Source of the DNA: Otis tarda
Lineage: Eukaryota; Chordata; Aves; Otidiformes; Otididae
Assembly: GCA_026413225.1 (NCBI GenBank)
Contig: CM048557.1
Coordinates: 58,766,987-58,830,986, forward strand
DNA length: 64,000 nucleotides
Direction of reading: 5' to 3'
The position numbers were made by a program, and so were the translations under genes. The stretch's first letter is position 1; each line of letters opens with the position of its first letter. The notes beneath the pieces are model-generated. The model saw nothing but the letters and a program-made list of their open reading frames with translations. It was not told where the DNA came from and ran no database searches. Below are positions 47,371 to 59,244 of this stretch, one piece after another.

Positions 47371-50300
47371 TTATGAAACTCTGTGCTTCAGAGTGTCTGA
47401 TTAAGACTGGATTAGGATTCTGTCCTTAATGTAGCATTTAGCAAATGTTTCAGCTTTGGTTTGAGACACCTTATAAGAACAGCATGAAATAAATACACAT
47501 TGTCTTTATTGTATGTATTGTATCTGTTGGGGAACAACTGCTACACTCTCTTTCCACATTTCTAGCTGACACTTACTCAGTGGCTACTGTTTGTTTCCTT
47601 TTACATACAAGCATAGTGCAGATATTGCCAGAAAAATTCAATGTTGAAATAAATTTAAGGTTGTAAGACTGTACTAGAAGTTTTAAAACATTGTACCAAT
47701 TCTTCCCAAATAAATAATCCCTATACTTAACTCTAGAGTATTTTGAGTTGAGTTTAAAAAGAAATCCAAATTTTAAGGTAAAAGTCATGTAAATGTGAAA
47801 CAAGTGAAAAATTTCCACCCGATCCTGTAGAGATATCGTACATTAGCTGTACAGCTATGGTTAATCATAATACTGTTCATCGTTCCAAATCAGACTCAGT
47901 GATTTTTATAGACATCTGTTTTCTTTCACATATATAGATGTAGTGTCACTATTACAGAGACTGACTCATCCAAAAACATCACAAGTCAACCACTAAATCA
48001 GTGAGGAATATGCAGCCCATTAGAAGCCATGGATAATATAAGATCCTAGGGCCTTGGGGAAAATTGCCAAAGTTGCCAGGCCATAAAGCTGCTTGCATAC
48101 TGCCTTGCTGAAGATGAGGTGGTGCTCGGCAAGCAAGCCTTCTGATCAGCAAGGAGCCACAAAGCTCATGGAAGCTGGTGGACGTAACTGTGTTCTACTC
48201 AGCCTAAGCAAGGGAGCAAGAAAATACTCCTTTTGTTTAGCAATAAATACAACAATAGAAGCTACAGGCTAAATCACGAATCAGCATGACAAGGCTGGAG
48301 GAGGAGCTGGGCCATGCAGCCTGAGGGATCTTCCCCAGAGTCAAATGCATAAGTGGGAGTTAGACTTTGCTTGTTACAACAACTACTTCTAGTCAGAAGC
48401 AAAAAAAAACATGCAGGAGCACAAGAACACAGTCCAGAAACAGGTCCACAGAGGCTAGTGAAGACAGCAGTGTGGCCCTCAAAGAAAAGCAGAAAGCTTT
48501 TTGGGCAAAGTGCTGCCTACTGGAGGACTTGGAACTGAATGAAGAAACACTTGAGGATGTTCTGAGAAATTAAGACTAACAGAATATTATTTTAATTAAA
48601 TAGGATTGTGTCAAGGACATATCTGATGGTTACCACAATCCCCTCTCTGCAGCAGCAACCTGTGAGGCCCGTGCATTGGGCAGCTACTAGGGCTAAGGGG
48701 AAATAATCAGGAGGGTAAGACCCCCAAGGTCTTTCTGGCAAAGCTGATAGTGTCAGCGAGGCAGAGATGTGTCTCTGCCACACATTCCTCTAAAAGACCT
48801 CTTAGCGTATTATGTAAGGTGCTCTCCAAGGAGTAGAATTACACAACTGTGCCTGCTGTGGCTGAAACCACAGAATGGAGAGGATATTTCAAACCCATGC
48901 AGGAGAAGGGAGAGCACACTCACTGCCAGCTAGGCACTGAAAAGTGCCTCTGCCATTTTTATGGTGAGTAGATGGCACAGCTGCACAAGCGTACAAAGAT
49001 GTGAGGTTTAGACACCAACCTGCACTTGGGATTTGCCTGCAAAAAACCAAACTCATGCCAAGGCTGAGAGAGCAGGGTCCACTCTGATCTGATCTGGCAG
49101 CCAGACTACAGCCCATCCCTCCTGCGAACGGGGACACTACGGCTGCCCTGCCAGCCACAACAGGGCCATGCTGTGTCAGAGCCAGAGGTACAGCCTGTGG
49201 AGCCACTCTCCACACTGCTAGTGGTTCTCTTCTGCCATGAGGGACAGCCTCGTCTGCAAAAACAGGCCACCAAGGACACAGGGAATTCATGCCTGACTGC
49301 TCCTGCCACCCTTTTCCTCCCATGATACCTCTCCATACCATACTTATTGACCCAAAAATGTTCTCACAACCAGGAGGAGGAGTCAGCACCAAGCATATGT
49401 TCTGATTGGTGCTGCTCATCTGGGTTCAAACCCGAATTTGAAGAAGTGGGAACTCCCCCCTTGAAGTACTCTCCTCTCCAGAAAGAGAATGGGGTTATTA
49501 GGGGCTCTGAGGCAACCTGCTGGCACGTGGGGTACCTGTGTACATCCCACTTTGGGGCATCACATCCCTCATGTCTCTCTGAGAGTCTAGTTGTTATTTT
49601 GCAGTTGGTACTTGATGTAACTGAAAGGCTCTCATTGACTTCACTATGTTTAGATCAGATATTTAATGGAAATTCATGATGGAGAATGGTTGGCTAAATG
49701 TTGCAGGATTTATCAAGCAGTTTTATGAAGGAATGCACAATTGCTGTCTACTGCATACCAAAATACACAACTGAGGTGCTTAAAAGTAACAAACCAACTT
49801 CTAGCTCCAAACCCTTCTGTTATCTCTGAATTTACGTATTTTAACCCAAACGACAGAAAGCAAGCTTGAATTTATCTTCTTTAGCTTTTCTGACTGTCTT
49901 TACTCTGAATTTCTGTACTATACATCCCATGTTATGGTATCTCTTTCTCTGTCCAGTCAGAGTAGAGCATTGGATACCTAATTTTAAGTTGTTACCTTTG
50001 TGATGCTTTAGTGCTGTATGTTTCGTTCCAAACGAGTTAGGGTAGTGTACTTATATTAGTACAACAGCATTCAATTTTCACAAAACACCTATTTGACATT
50101 TAAGCTGTGTGCAATTGTTGGCAGCCTACTGAAGTAGTAGAGAGACCAGATTTCCAGAAAATTGTCTCCTCCTGCAAATTTTCTAAGAAATATCTCATAT
50201 TAAGCATATTTTTAAAAAAAAAGCTCTGAACATCTCCTAAAAGCTTAGCACTTACGAAGGAAAGGTGAAACAGAATGGAGTAACTAAAGAACACAAAGGC

Positions 50301-53300
50301 AGCAAGTAATTTGTGCTAAGGCAGTCAGGAAATCACAAGCCTAGAAAGAGCATGCAGAAAACTGGCTGTGCTCTGCCAATGCTACTGAACAATACCCCAC
50401 TGCACAGCTTTTTAAATAGTTTTTAACATTTAGCCCATTTTAAACATGTAATTGTGCTGTGGATACTAATTTCCCCAGATCCAAGTATAATTATTCTTCT
50501 AAATATTTGGTCCATCTCTATTGTAAGCTCTTCTTAAGACAGCTACAAAATATTGCTAATATTTTTGAGTTAATAGTGTGTTTAGAAGGTCATGTCAGGT
50601 TATTGCTGGGAGGATTAAAAGATTTTCTTTCCTCCAGAGCCCTTTGTTATAAGAAACCAAGGAAATTTAAAACAGGATTTATTTCTTCGAACCGGGATAA
50701 ACCAACAGAGTACCGTGGCAAGAGCATGAAGCAAGAGCACTCAGGGCCAGGAAATTTACAAAAAAAAAAAGCGTTCTTCACACTCAAAAGTTACACTGAA
50801 ATTTTAAAATTCTTAATGGTTCTACATTAAGGGCAGCAAAAGACAACTGGTTTTGCAGTCATTCACACTTACAAATCCTGTTTCAAAAGATCATGGCACA
50901 ATACCTGGTAAGTTATTGGCTGTCAGTAACACAGGTAGGCATTTCTGGCATATACACGCTTAAGTTGGTACTTGTCAAGCCAAGCCCTGCTGGCTGCTCC
51001 CGCTGTCACTGGCAGGAAGAAAGGATAGTGATGAGCATCAGCAATGACTGCAAGGTGGCTCAGTGCAGAAACAGGAAAGACAGGCAGGAAGGAAGAAGAG
51101 TAAAAGGAAGACGCGGGAAAGTTTGGTCTCAGATGTCAAAACAAATCTACTGCCAGATATAATGAATTTTCCCAACAGCTGTTACTTAGAAACAAATGAG
51201 ACTCTCAAGGCTTAGGATCATGCCTGTAGGAAGTTTTAAGTCAGGTTTGCATCTTTATGTAAGTGCTGTGACTATATCAGTCAACTGTTAATATAGAGTA
51301 ATGATGAGACCAGGGTGAATAGTAGGTCAATTGAAGTGGATGTGCCCTCTGACTCAGTCAGTTTAAAACTGGAATGCATCAGCCTTATGAAGTGATTGTG
51401 GATGTCTCAAAATTCATTGCTCAGAATGTAATTTCTTTGGAAAACATCAAAACCCAGTAAATCCTACCCCTACCAAGGCATTAGGTGTCGTGGTGTTTTC
51501 TGTCCTTAATCTTTCAAGCTGATCTCTCAAATACACACAGCTTAGACCTTGCTTTCTACATGCACCTTATCCTGAAAAAAAATTCTGCTTAGATATTTTT
51601 TATCTCTGTCATTAAAGTGACCTTAGCATGCATTCACTTCTAAACATTGCCTCAAACTGGCTTTTTGAGCTACTGAAAGCAAGAGCATTGATCACATGCT
51701 CACATTTTGCTGGAACTGGGCCTATAAACATTCTGACCATTTCCAAATGAATGTGTCATGCCATAATGGATATCCTGAAAAAGATCTGATGCAACAGCAC
51801 CAATAGAAATATTTATATATATTTTTAAAAGACTTCATCAACAGGTGGCTTTCATCTACTACACAATATTGCTAGCTTAGCTACTGCAACATTGAGAACA
51901 GATGTTTTTAAGCATCATCAATAGGATTGCTCTAGAATTTACTCATCATAAATCAGCATACTGCAATGTCCTTTCTGGTGGGCAGTTAATATATCCTGCT
52001 TCCATCAGTTCATCTATATAATAGTTCATGTGAGGATGAATGAGCTCACTTCTATTTGAGATGACAGCTTGATGCAGCATTTCAAGGCTTAGCTTAACTT
52101 GCCCTTAACTTGAGGTCAGGCAGCAACTAGTCCCAGAAAACACGTTTGTTAGATGTGACTGAAAACAGTTCAGCACTTGCAATAAAGTAATAATTAAACA
52201 TGAACAGTGTGCCTTGATGTTGTTTAAATGAATTACACATTCCATGCCCAGAGGAGTTTTCAGCCAGTTCTGTGACAGACAAAACATAATAATTGTTCCA
52301 AGAAGAAATTAATGAAAAGAGTGCCAAGAGGTTAAGTAGGCTATCATTCTGACTGAACCATATTTTATGGTGTTACTCGTATAATATACCTCGACAAAGA
52401 AGGTGTCTAATCCAGCACGACTCCTCTAAAACAACTGGCACAAAATATCAGATGGACTCATTAGCAGCTTCCTCTTGAGAGCTGTTATATAATCACGGGG
52501 ACTGTAAACAAGAAAAAGAGAAAGAAATGGAAAATAACTAGGAAAATCAAGGAAAAAAATATTTATATGCATCTACCTTTGTAATAATAACCTGGACAGA
52601 AAAAGGAAACTTGAGTTTCCCCTCAGCTATGTAAACTCTCTAATTTAAAATAGCTTTTCACAGCAGATTTTTTTTCACAGTTTATATCAGCTAGATGTTT
52701 CCCAGAAACATAGAGCAATTGATATTGTTGACATCTCTACCCAGAAGTTTCTCTTCTCTCTCTAAATCATAATGCTGAGCTGAGAATTCCAAGCCAAGTG
52801 ACTCCAGATACACACCACAAAAAAAAAAACCACTGCGGAGTAGGTGAGCACTCAGGGAAATCTCACTTTTATTTGATTCCACCTAAGCGGAACCCTCTCC
52901 TTTTCTATACGAGCTGGAGGCAGCTGCAAAGATGGGGCAGGATGGGGCAAGCTAGGATGCTCAGTTAGGAGGCCAGAGTGCACTTCACTTTGTGCAGTAC
53001 TTAAAATGTGTAAGGGAAAGGGGGACCTGAGGGGCAGGGCCAGCATCCTTGTTCAATGACCACGTGCTAATGCCTCACCTTATGGGTCCAAGCAAAGGGA
53101 GGCAGCAGAGGCTCAGCAGATGCAAACGCCCAGGACGGATCCCACAGCCCTCTCCTGCCACAGAATAACCTCCACGGAGACACACACCACAAAGACAAAT
53201 CTGTGCTGTGTAATCTCAGCACTCAGAAATATTGTGCCTTTTCTCAAAGGTGCAAGGTGTGAAGGCCTGGATACACAAAGGAACTGTGCCTGGATAGAAA

Positions 53301-54224
53301 GGCCTAAACCCAAAGTTTGACCCATTGAATCTCCAGGTAAGTTTCTGACTAGCTCAGTCCCAGCTCCTACAGGACAGATTCATCTCATCTCACTTTGGGG
53401 GTCTGGTATATCATGTCCGCAGCTGAGGCAGTTCCCTTGGCTCCTGACAAGCAGTGGAGAGAAATGGGTCATTTCATGGCACCCTTCATCTGGCCTGTTT
53501 GAGACATCAGTTTCCAGAGATGCTCTGTCCCATAAAAGAGTGTCCATTTCTCCAGTTAGAGTTCTAAACTGAGTCTAAAAACTGGTTCAGAAGCAGAGAC
53601 GTATTTAGCTAACTGAATCCCAGCCTTTGATGGCTTCATTTCCAGGTGACATTCCTGAGGCAACCACTTCCAGGTATATTCGGAATGGGCTACCCAGTCT
53701 TATCAGTGCTTCCCAATTTCACATTTCTCAAATGAGGCTCCTCATTATGCACCGAGTTTACACATTTAATTCAGAAGACTGTACTGAAGGGCTACACTCA
53801 GCACTACAAAATATAGTTCTTGTGCATCTAAGCTAGATTCAAAAGGGCAACCTGGCCAGAGAAGCTCTGCCTTGTACCTGGCCTGCGCCATATGAGGGGC
53901 GACTGGTTCTAATGGACAAGAAGAGACAGCTCAGCCTCAGACAGCTGATGAGGTTACTGTGCCCAAGTGTCCCTCTCACCCTCGCTGCACTGATATTTGA
54001 GCTGTTCATAAACCAGCTGCTGAACCACTGGAGTTATTTAGCGCTTTAAGGGTGGGGTAAACAGCTAGAGGTGATAACCACATTAGCTGTCTCAAGCTGG
54101 CAGCAACACATAAATCAATGAGAGGCCTCAGGCACACTGAAATGGGATATGCAAACTGCAGCAAACTAAGCAGGAAGCTGCTTCAGCTGGCCAGTGGGAA
54201 ACAAAGACAAGTGCAGTGTGAGAT

Positions 54225-54256
54225 CACACACGCGCGCACACAGACACACACACACT
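54225..54256. repeat. Interrupted (CA)n microsatellite
   Basis: CACACACGCGCGCACACAGA continues into CACACACACA. The mixed CA/CG array has a single GA interruption. Confidence 0.9.
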
Positions 54257-54426
54257 TACAAACTGGCTTGGAGACTGTACTCTGTAACCCAAGTGTCGGG
54301 ACATTCATCAGTCTCAGCCTTGGTTTCCTGTTCTCCCTCTGCTAAGAGATTTTAACCCACATCTTCCGGCAGAACACCAGCCACCATGCTGCTACAGCAG
54401 GTTCCCACTGTCCTGTCCACCCCCCA

Positions 54427-54439
54427 TACACACACACAT
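54427..54439. repeat. Short (CA)n microsatellite
   Basis: A run of about six CA units after CCCCCAT. Confidence 0.8.
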
Positions 54440-56167
54440 TTTAATTTTCTTCCTTTTTTAAAAAAAAATTATTTCACTTTCTAGATGCGTATTCATCTCA
54501 ACAGATAGAAACCTAGCTCTCCTTCCTCTGTAACAAATGTCCTAAAATAGATTTTCTAGAAATCATTCTGTTTCTTACCCTCTGAATACTGTATAGGAAA
54601 AATACAGCAGAAACAACAGTAGGAAGGCGTCAGGCACAAAAACCCCAACCCTGGCTAGCGTTACAGCATTCTCCTGGGTAAAAGATTTTTTCATCCACCA
54701 AAGCAGGCGAAAGACCTGAATCAAAATCTCCTGTCTGAAAGGTAAGAACCTTAATGAATGGTTGATTCACCACTACAAAACAGACATTTTTCTCATGAAC
54801 TTGTACATATTCTCTACACACTTTTTGCTGTAACCAGAAGGGAGACAGGAAAGAAAGGAGATGAGAACACCTTTCTTTCAGTTTTAAACTGTGGGCTACA
54901 AACCCAGGGATTGATGTGGTCAGGACTCAGGCAAGTGGCACCAACTCAGAAACACACTGATGGGTCCTGTGGGAATTTTGCTAGCAGAAAGTAGCCCAGA
55001 AAGACTTGGCACAGGGGGAGAGAAAGTAGGTGGGAAGGCAGAGGAATGCCAGTGACACCTAGAGACATCCTTAAGCGCTAGAGAGGCTTTTAGACATAAT
55101 TCCTCCCATTAATCTAGCCCACTAGCTCTGGCGGTTCAATTGCCTGCACAGAGTTGTGCTATGCTGCCAGAAAGCTGCATATCTATGGGAACAGGTGAAG
55201 AATTTCAGCCATCACCTTCTCTGCATTGAGCACTTATTTTCCTGGGATGAATGCAGCAGCTGCAATGGCCAGGAAAGCAAAAATATAATGCCTGTTAATA
55301 CATTCTTTTCATAGAGTTTGGAGAGTACTTCCCCTCTTCATTATGCTCAGCTCTGGCAATTAATACGACTTCCCTCTAGAATCACGTCCACTGTGTATAC
55401 GGGTTGAGTCCAACATTAACCTACAGAGCCCTTCTAAGTAAAAACACAGTAAAGAGAAGTGTACTTAAAAATAGAGTTGCAATCATGTACTGTACTCAGT
55501 GTGCTTAAATAGCACACGTAATATAGTTCAGTGTAATAACGACTCGCTACTCAGGTTTCTAACACGAAGGAAGATATAGAATGGAATTACATTTCAGCCT
55601 GGAATTAATTCTGGAGTACAGCCAGTCTCATGTGATCCATAAAAATTCCTGTGTCAAAATGATGTGTCCCGTTGTCTTGATGCCTTGATCAAGGTTTCAG
55701 GGTTTTTCATTTCTCTGACATCCTCCACACTAACAAACTTACACTGAACATATGTTAATCTAACTGTACCACCACTGGAGTTCTGCTCAGGAATCTATTC
55801 CTTTGCAATTTTTTTCATCAGCATATGCAGTAGTGAATGCTGTCCCTGTACAGCTAGTCCTCTTCTATATAAATTAGTCACTTGAAAAGATAGTGAAAAT
55901 GCAAAAATTATTACAAAAATTTCCCTTTCACCTGCAACCACCTTACCAAGTTACATTCTTTTCTTGTAAGCCACTGATGAACTGAATACAATAAAGTAAC
56001 AGTAATACTCAGCCCTCTTGTAAATAATCCTAAATTACAAAGTTCTCAATAATCATATAGGCCTTCAGAAATTAAATTAGCATCCTCCCACTTAAGCTTC
56101 CAGGTTTTTATTCAGGTCTCCCAACTGAACTGAAATGAGCAAATCAATTTCTGTTGTTATTCAAGGA

Positions 56168-56185
56168 TTTTATTTATTTATTTAT
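56168..56185. repeat. Short (TTTA)n microsatellite
   Basis: Four TTTA units in a T-rich context. Confidence 0.8.
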
Positions 56186-58552
56186 CCATTTCCTTCAATT
56201 ATTTGCATGGTGGAATCAGAATGACAGTGTGCCAGAGCACATGGAATAAAGGTAGAATGCACAAATGTCCCGTATTTTCATAAAATCTCTCCTAATCTTC
56301 TGAAAAGCCACTGAAAGAATGAGAAAAACTAATCCACATTATAACATAGTAAACCTTCTTAAGATTATTAAGTAACCTCTGCACCCCTGATGAGATACGG
56401 GTTGCTCCTTCCTTCAGCCGTAAGCTCCAGCCAGCAGATGGTAGGTGCTCTTGATCAGAAAAGCAGCAAAGTGCATCTGACAAGGGATGACTCTTACCAG
56501 AGGATGTGCACCACAACGTACCTGCTTTCCCCTGGCTGGTGCACCAGCCAGTGGCGGATTTGATCCAGCAAAATAGGAATGCATGGTTAGAGACCTCCAG
56601 TTGTTAGAGACTGAATACATAAGAGAATTAAGATTTTTGAAGCCAAATTTCTATTAAAAACAATAGAAATTTGAGTGTACAAATCCCTTAGTGTCTGTCC
56701 AGCCAAAGGAATTCCTCTCCCCCCGGCCTCTAGCTGCTACCCATTGGTTAGCACTGCTGGTACAATTTTTTAGAAGGATTTGTTGCACAAAGAAAGAGAC
56801 TTATTAAAAACAGAAAAGAATGTTTCGTGCCTCCGTAGCCAGAATCATAGTTTAAAAATCTGTGGGCTGGATTTTCCTGAATGTTCAAAACATACAAAAC
56901 AGTTATAAACCCATAGGAACCACCTGAGATCAAGTAATATGCCTGTTTTTCATCTCTAGTGATTCAAAGGAGGTATGTTTACTACTGCAACTGGCACAGC
57001 ACGCTTCCAGAAGAGACAAAAAAAAAAATCAGGTTTTCATCAATATTTTTTCCTTTTAAAACACTTTTCTCCATTATTTATTTGTTCAGAGACTATGATT
57101 CACTTTAGGATAACTTAATATAAAACAAAAATATTTTCATCTTATTTTATGATTATTCTATTTTGCTATAAGTAGCCCACAAGCTATCAGGCCAACACTT
57201 TTGAGATCCCTCTTCTGCCTTCCCATTTCACTCCAGAGTTGGATTGACTGAAATACAAGGAGGATATTTACCTTTTTTGCACTAACAAGGTGCAATTCTT
57301 GTCTCTGTCCAAGGTGAGTTTCACCCCAGGAGGACCAGCAGCTTAGTGCATATTTGTGACTCGATCCTGAACTACTTGTACAACCAGCTCCTCTATTAGT
57401 TTCTATTTAAGTAATGTGACTTCAGTTAGATATTTGTGCATTTGCCAGGAATGAAGTGGGGGGAAATAAAGCAGCCCTTTAAAAACTTTCTCAAAGTGGC
57501 TGGAGAACAGGTCAGCTGATGAGTATGTTTATTGCTCTTAAATAATCTGGGAAGCAAAGAGGACCACTTCAGTGTTGGAAAACCTGCTACTAAATAGACC
57601 AGACTCAGTAAATTGCTGTGTTTTCCTCTTCTTTTTTTTTTTTTTTTGTCTGCTTTGTTCATGACTATCACAGCAAGATTTTTTTTTTCTGTTACAATTC
57701 TTTCTGAGATGAACAGAGACATCCATTGTCAACCCAGCATCCCAGGGTGTTAGCTGCCTGCCTGCCAGAAGCCCAAATCCATGATATTACAGATACACGG
57801 CCAAGCTTCAGCTAGTGATCCAGCCGTTGCCCAATGCTGTTCGTGAGCACTAATAAAACTGCCAGGTGTGACTCAGACCAGACCAACCAGAAGTGACTCT
57901 TGGCTCTAGGGAAGGGCTAGGGGAACCAGGGACACAGGTAGTATTCTGGCCAACCTTCCTAATGGAGGTGAAAAATAAATCATGTCAGAAAATTCTATTT
58001 TGTTGCAAGTTTATGGCCGACAGGTTAAGAGAGGAACAGAGGAAAGGATCTCGAGTTTAGTAAGATTGTGACACACGCTGCAAAATGCACCCTCAACACT
58101 TTAATCAGTAAACTGGTAGAAGAAAGTTCTCCAGAACACATTACTGTCTGATTCTTGAATGAAAACTGTATTGTTATTGCTTTGTTTTGAAAAGATTGAC
58201 CAAAATCCAGTTTGAAGTAGAGTGATGGAATATTACGGTACACTTCAGATTTGCAGGGCATTTGGCTGTGAAGAGTAGAAAAACCTTCATAGGACAGGTT
58301 CAAAGAGTTGTCAATTAACCATTGCCTGTGAAATCAGTGGGATGAAATCAAAAGACAAGCTCTGCACCTCAACAGGAAAATCAAATACACAATTACAAAG
58401 CAGAGAAAAGCAAGTTAGCTACAGAACTGCAGAAAGATCTTAGATACAACCATATGCAAATAGAGTTAGCAGTGTGATTCTCTTGCAAATATGGCATTTT
58501 ATGAGAGGTTTTTAGTCCACACCTCTTGGCACTAGTGATGCCTTAAATCAAA

Positions 58553-58580
58553 AATACAGTCCAGTTTTGAACAGTATTAT
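58553..58580 (+). mobile_element. Ancient CR1, left flank of nested insertion
   Basis: AATACAGTCCAGTTTTGAAC resembles the ancient CR1 ORF2 segment coding for a CVQFW-like motif. The sequence then breaks at the start of a younger CR1 and resumes after it. Confidence 0.5.
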
Positions 58581-58782
58581 TTTTTATAATGAGGGTGGTG
58601 AAACACTGGAACAGGTTGCCCAGAGAGGTGGTGGATGCCCCATCCCTGGAAACATTCAAGGCCAGGTTGGACGGGGCTCTGAGAAATCTGATCTGGTTGG
58701 AGATGTCCCTGCTCCCTGCAGGGGGATTGGACTGGGTGGCCTTTAAAGGTCCCTTCCAACTCTAACTATTCTATGATTCTAT
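58581..58782 (+). mobile_element. CR1 LINE 3' fragment (younger, nested)
   Basis: About 200 bases of CR1 3' end on the plus strand: the ...HWNRLPREVV-like coding region (ACACTGGAACAGGTTGCCCA), the 3' UTR with CTGCAGGGGGATTGGACTGG, and the tail ATTCTATGATTCTATT. It belongs to the same tail type as the copy at 21646-22150, in the opposite orientation. It is 5'-truncated. Confidence 0.93.
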
Positions 58783-59244
58783 TAAATGTTTCAAGATTTA
58801 TGCTGACAATCTGAAAAGTCCAGGGAAGAGCAACAAAAAAATGCCACACCAGGTTGGAATATACGATCTAGGAAGAAAAGCTGAAAGATTTGAGTTTGTT
58901 TAGTCTAGAAAAGAGACTGAGGGAAGACATAAGTCTTCAAATATGCAAGATGCTGTTATAAATATGACAGTGATCAACTGTTCTTCATGTCCAGCAACAT
59001 TAGAAGAATAGTTCCGTTTACTGTGTGGCAAAAGAAGATTTGTTAGCTTTTAGGACAAAATAACTAACAAAAACAGCCATACACTGGAACAGCTCAACAA
59101 GGCTGGTCATGGAATCCTCATCACTGGAGTCCATTATGGAAAGGTTAGACAAATTGCTGTCAAAAATAGTCCTTGGCTCAGCCACAGAAGAGAGAGATGG
59201 ACTGGTCGCCTGAGCTCCCTTCCATTCCTACACTTCTATGATTT
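58783..59244 (+). mobile_element. Ancient CR1 LINE, C-terminal ORF2 and 3' end
   Basis: The order of an ancient amniote CR1 can be followed: TCCAGGGAAGAGCAAC (about 58819), a [10 protein letters not shown]-like part (TTTAGTCTAGAAAAGAGACT, about 58899), ATTAGAAGAATAGTTC (about 59009), ACACTGGAACAGCTC (about 59081), CATCACTGGAGTCCATTATG (about 59119) and the end CCTTCCATTCCTACACTTCT with ATGATT. All frames are broken. It continues the segment at 58553-58580 across the younger insertion. Confidence 0.75.

Larger units (their letters stand above)
47371..58552. other. Gene-free DNA with GC-richer islands and CA repeats
   Basis: 48880-49450 and 52900-53330 are locally GC-richer and give longer random frames (for example 48889-49419 minus, 176 codons, with overlapping frames in other phases). 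They show no domain. (CA)n tracts lie at 54225-54256 and 54427-54439, (TTTA)n at 56168-56185 and a T run at 57632-57647. I see no RNA gene or confident repeat. Confidence 0.5.

Noticed and set aside
48060-48330. Segment with AATAAA at 48242-48247, considered as an LTR
   Set aside because: No TATA-like box at a suitable distance and no defined TG...CA ends.
48889-49419. 176-codon open frame on the minus strand
   Set aside because: Local GC richness lowers stop frequency and an overlapping frame exists in another phase. No motif supports a protein.
49420-49450. GGGTTCAAACCC resembling a tRNA T-arm or Pol III B box
   Set aside because: No acceptor, D or anticodon arm and no A box at the right distance. 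It is a short palindrome only.
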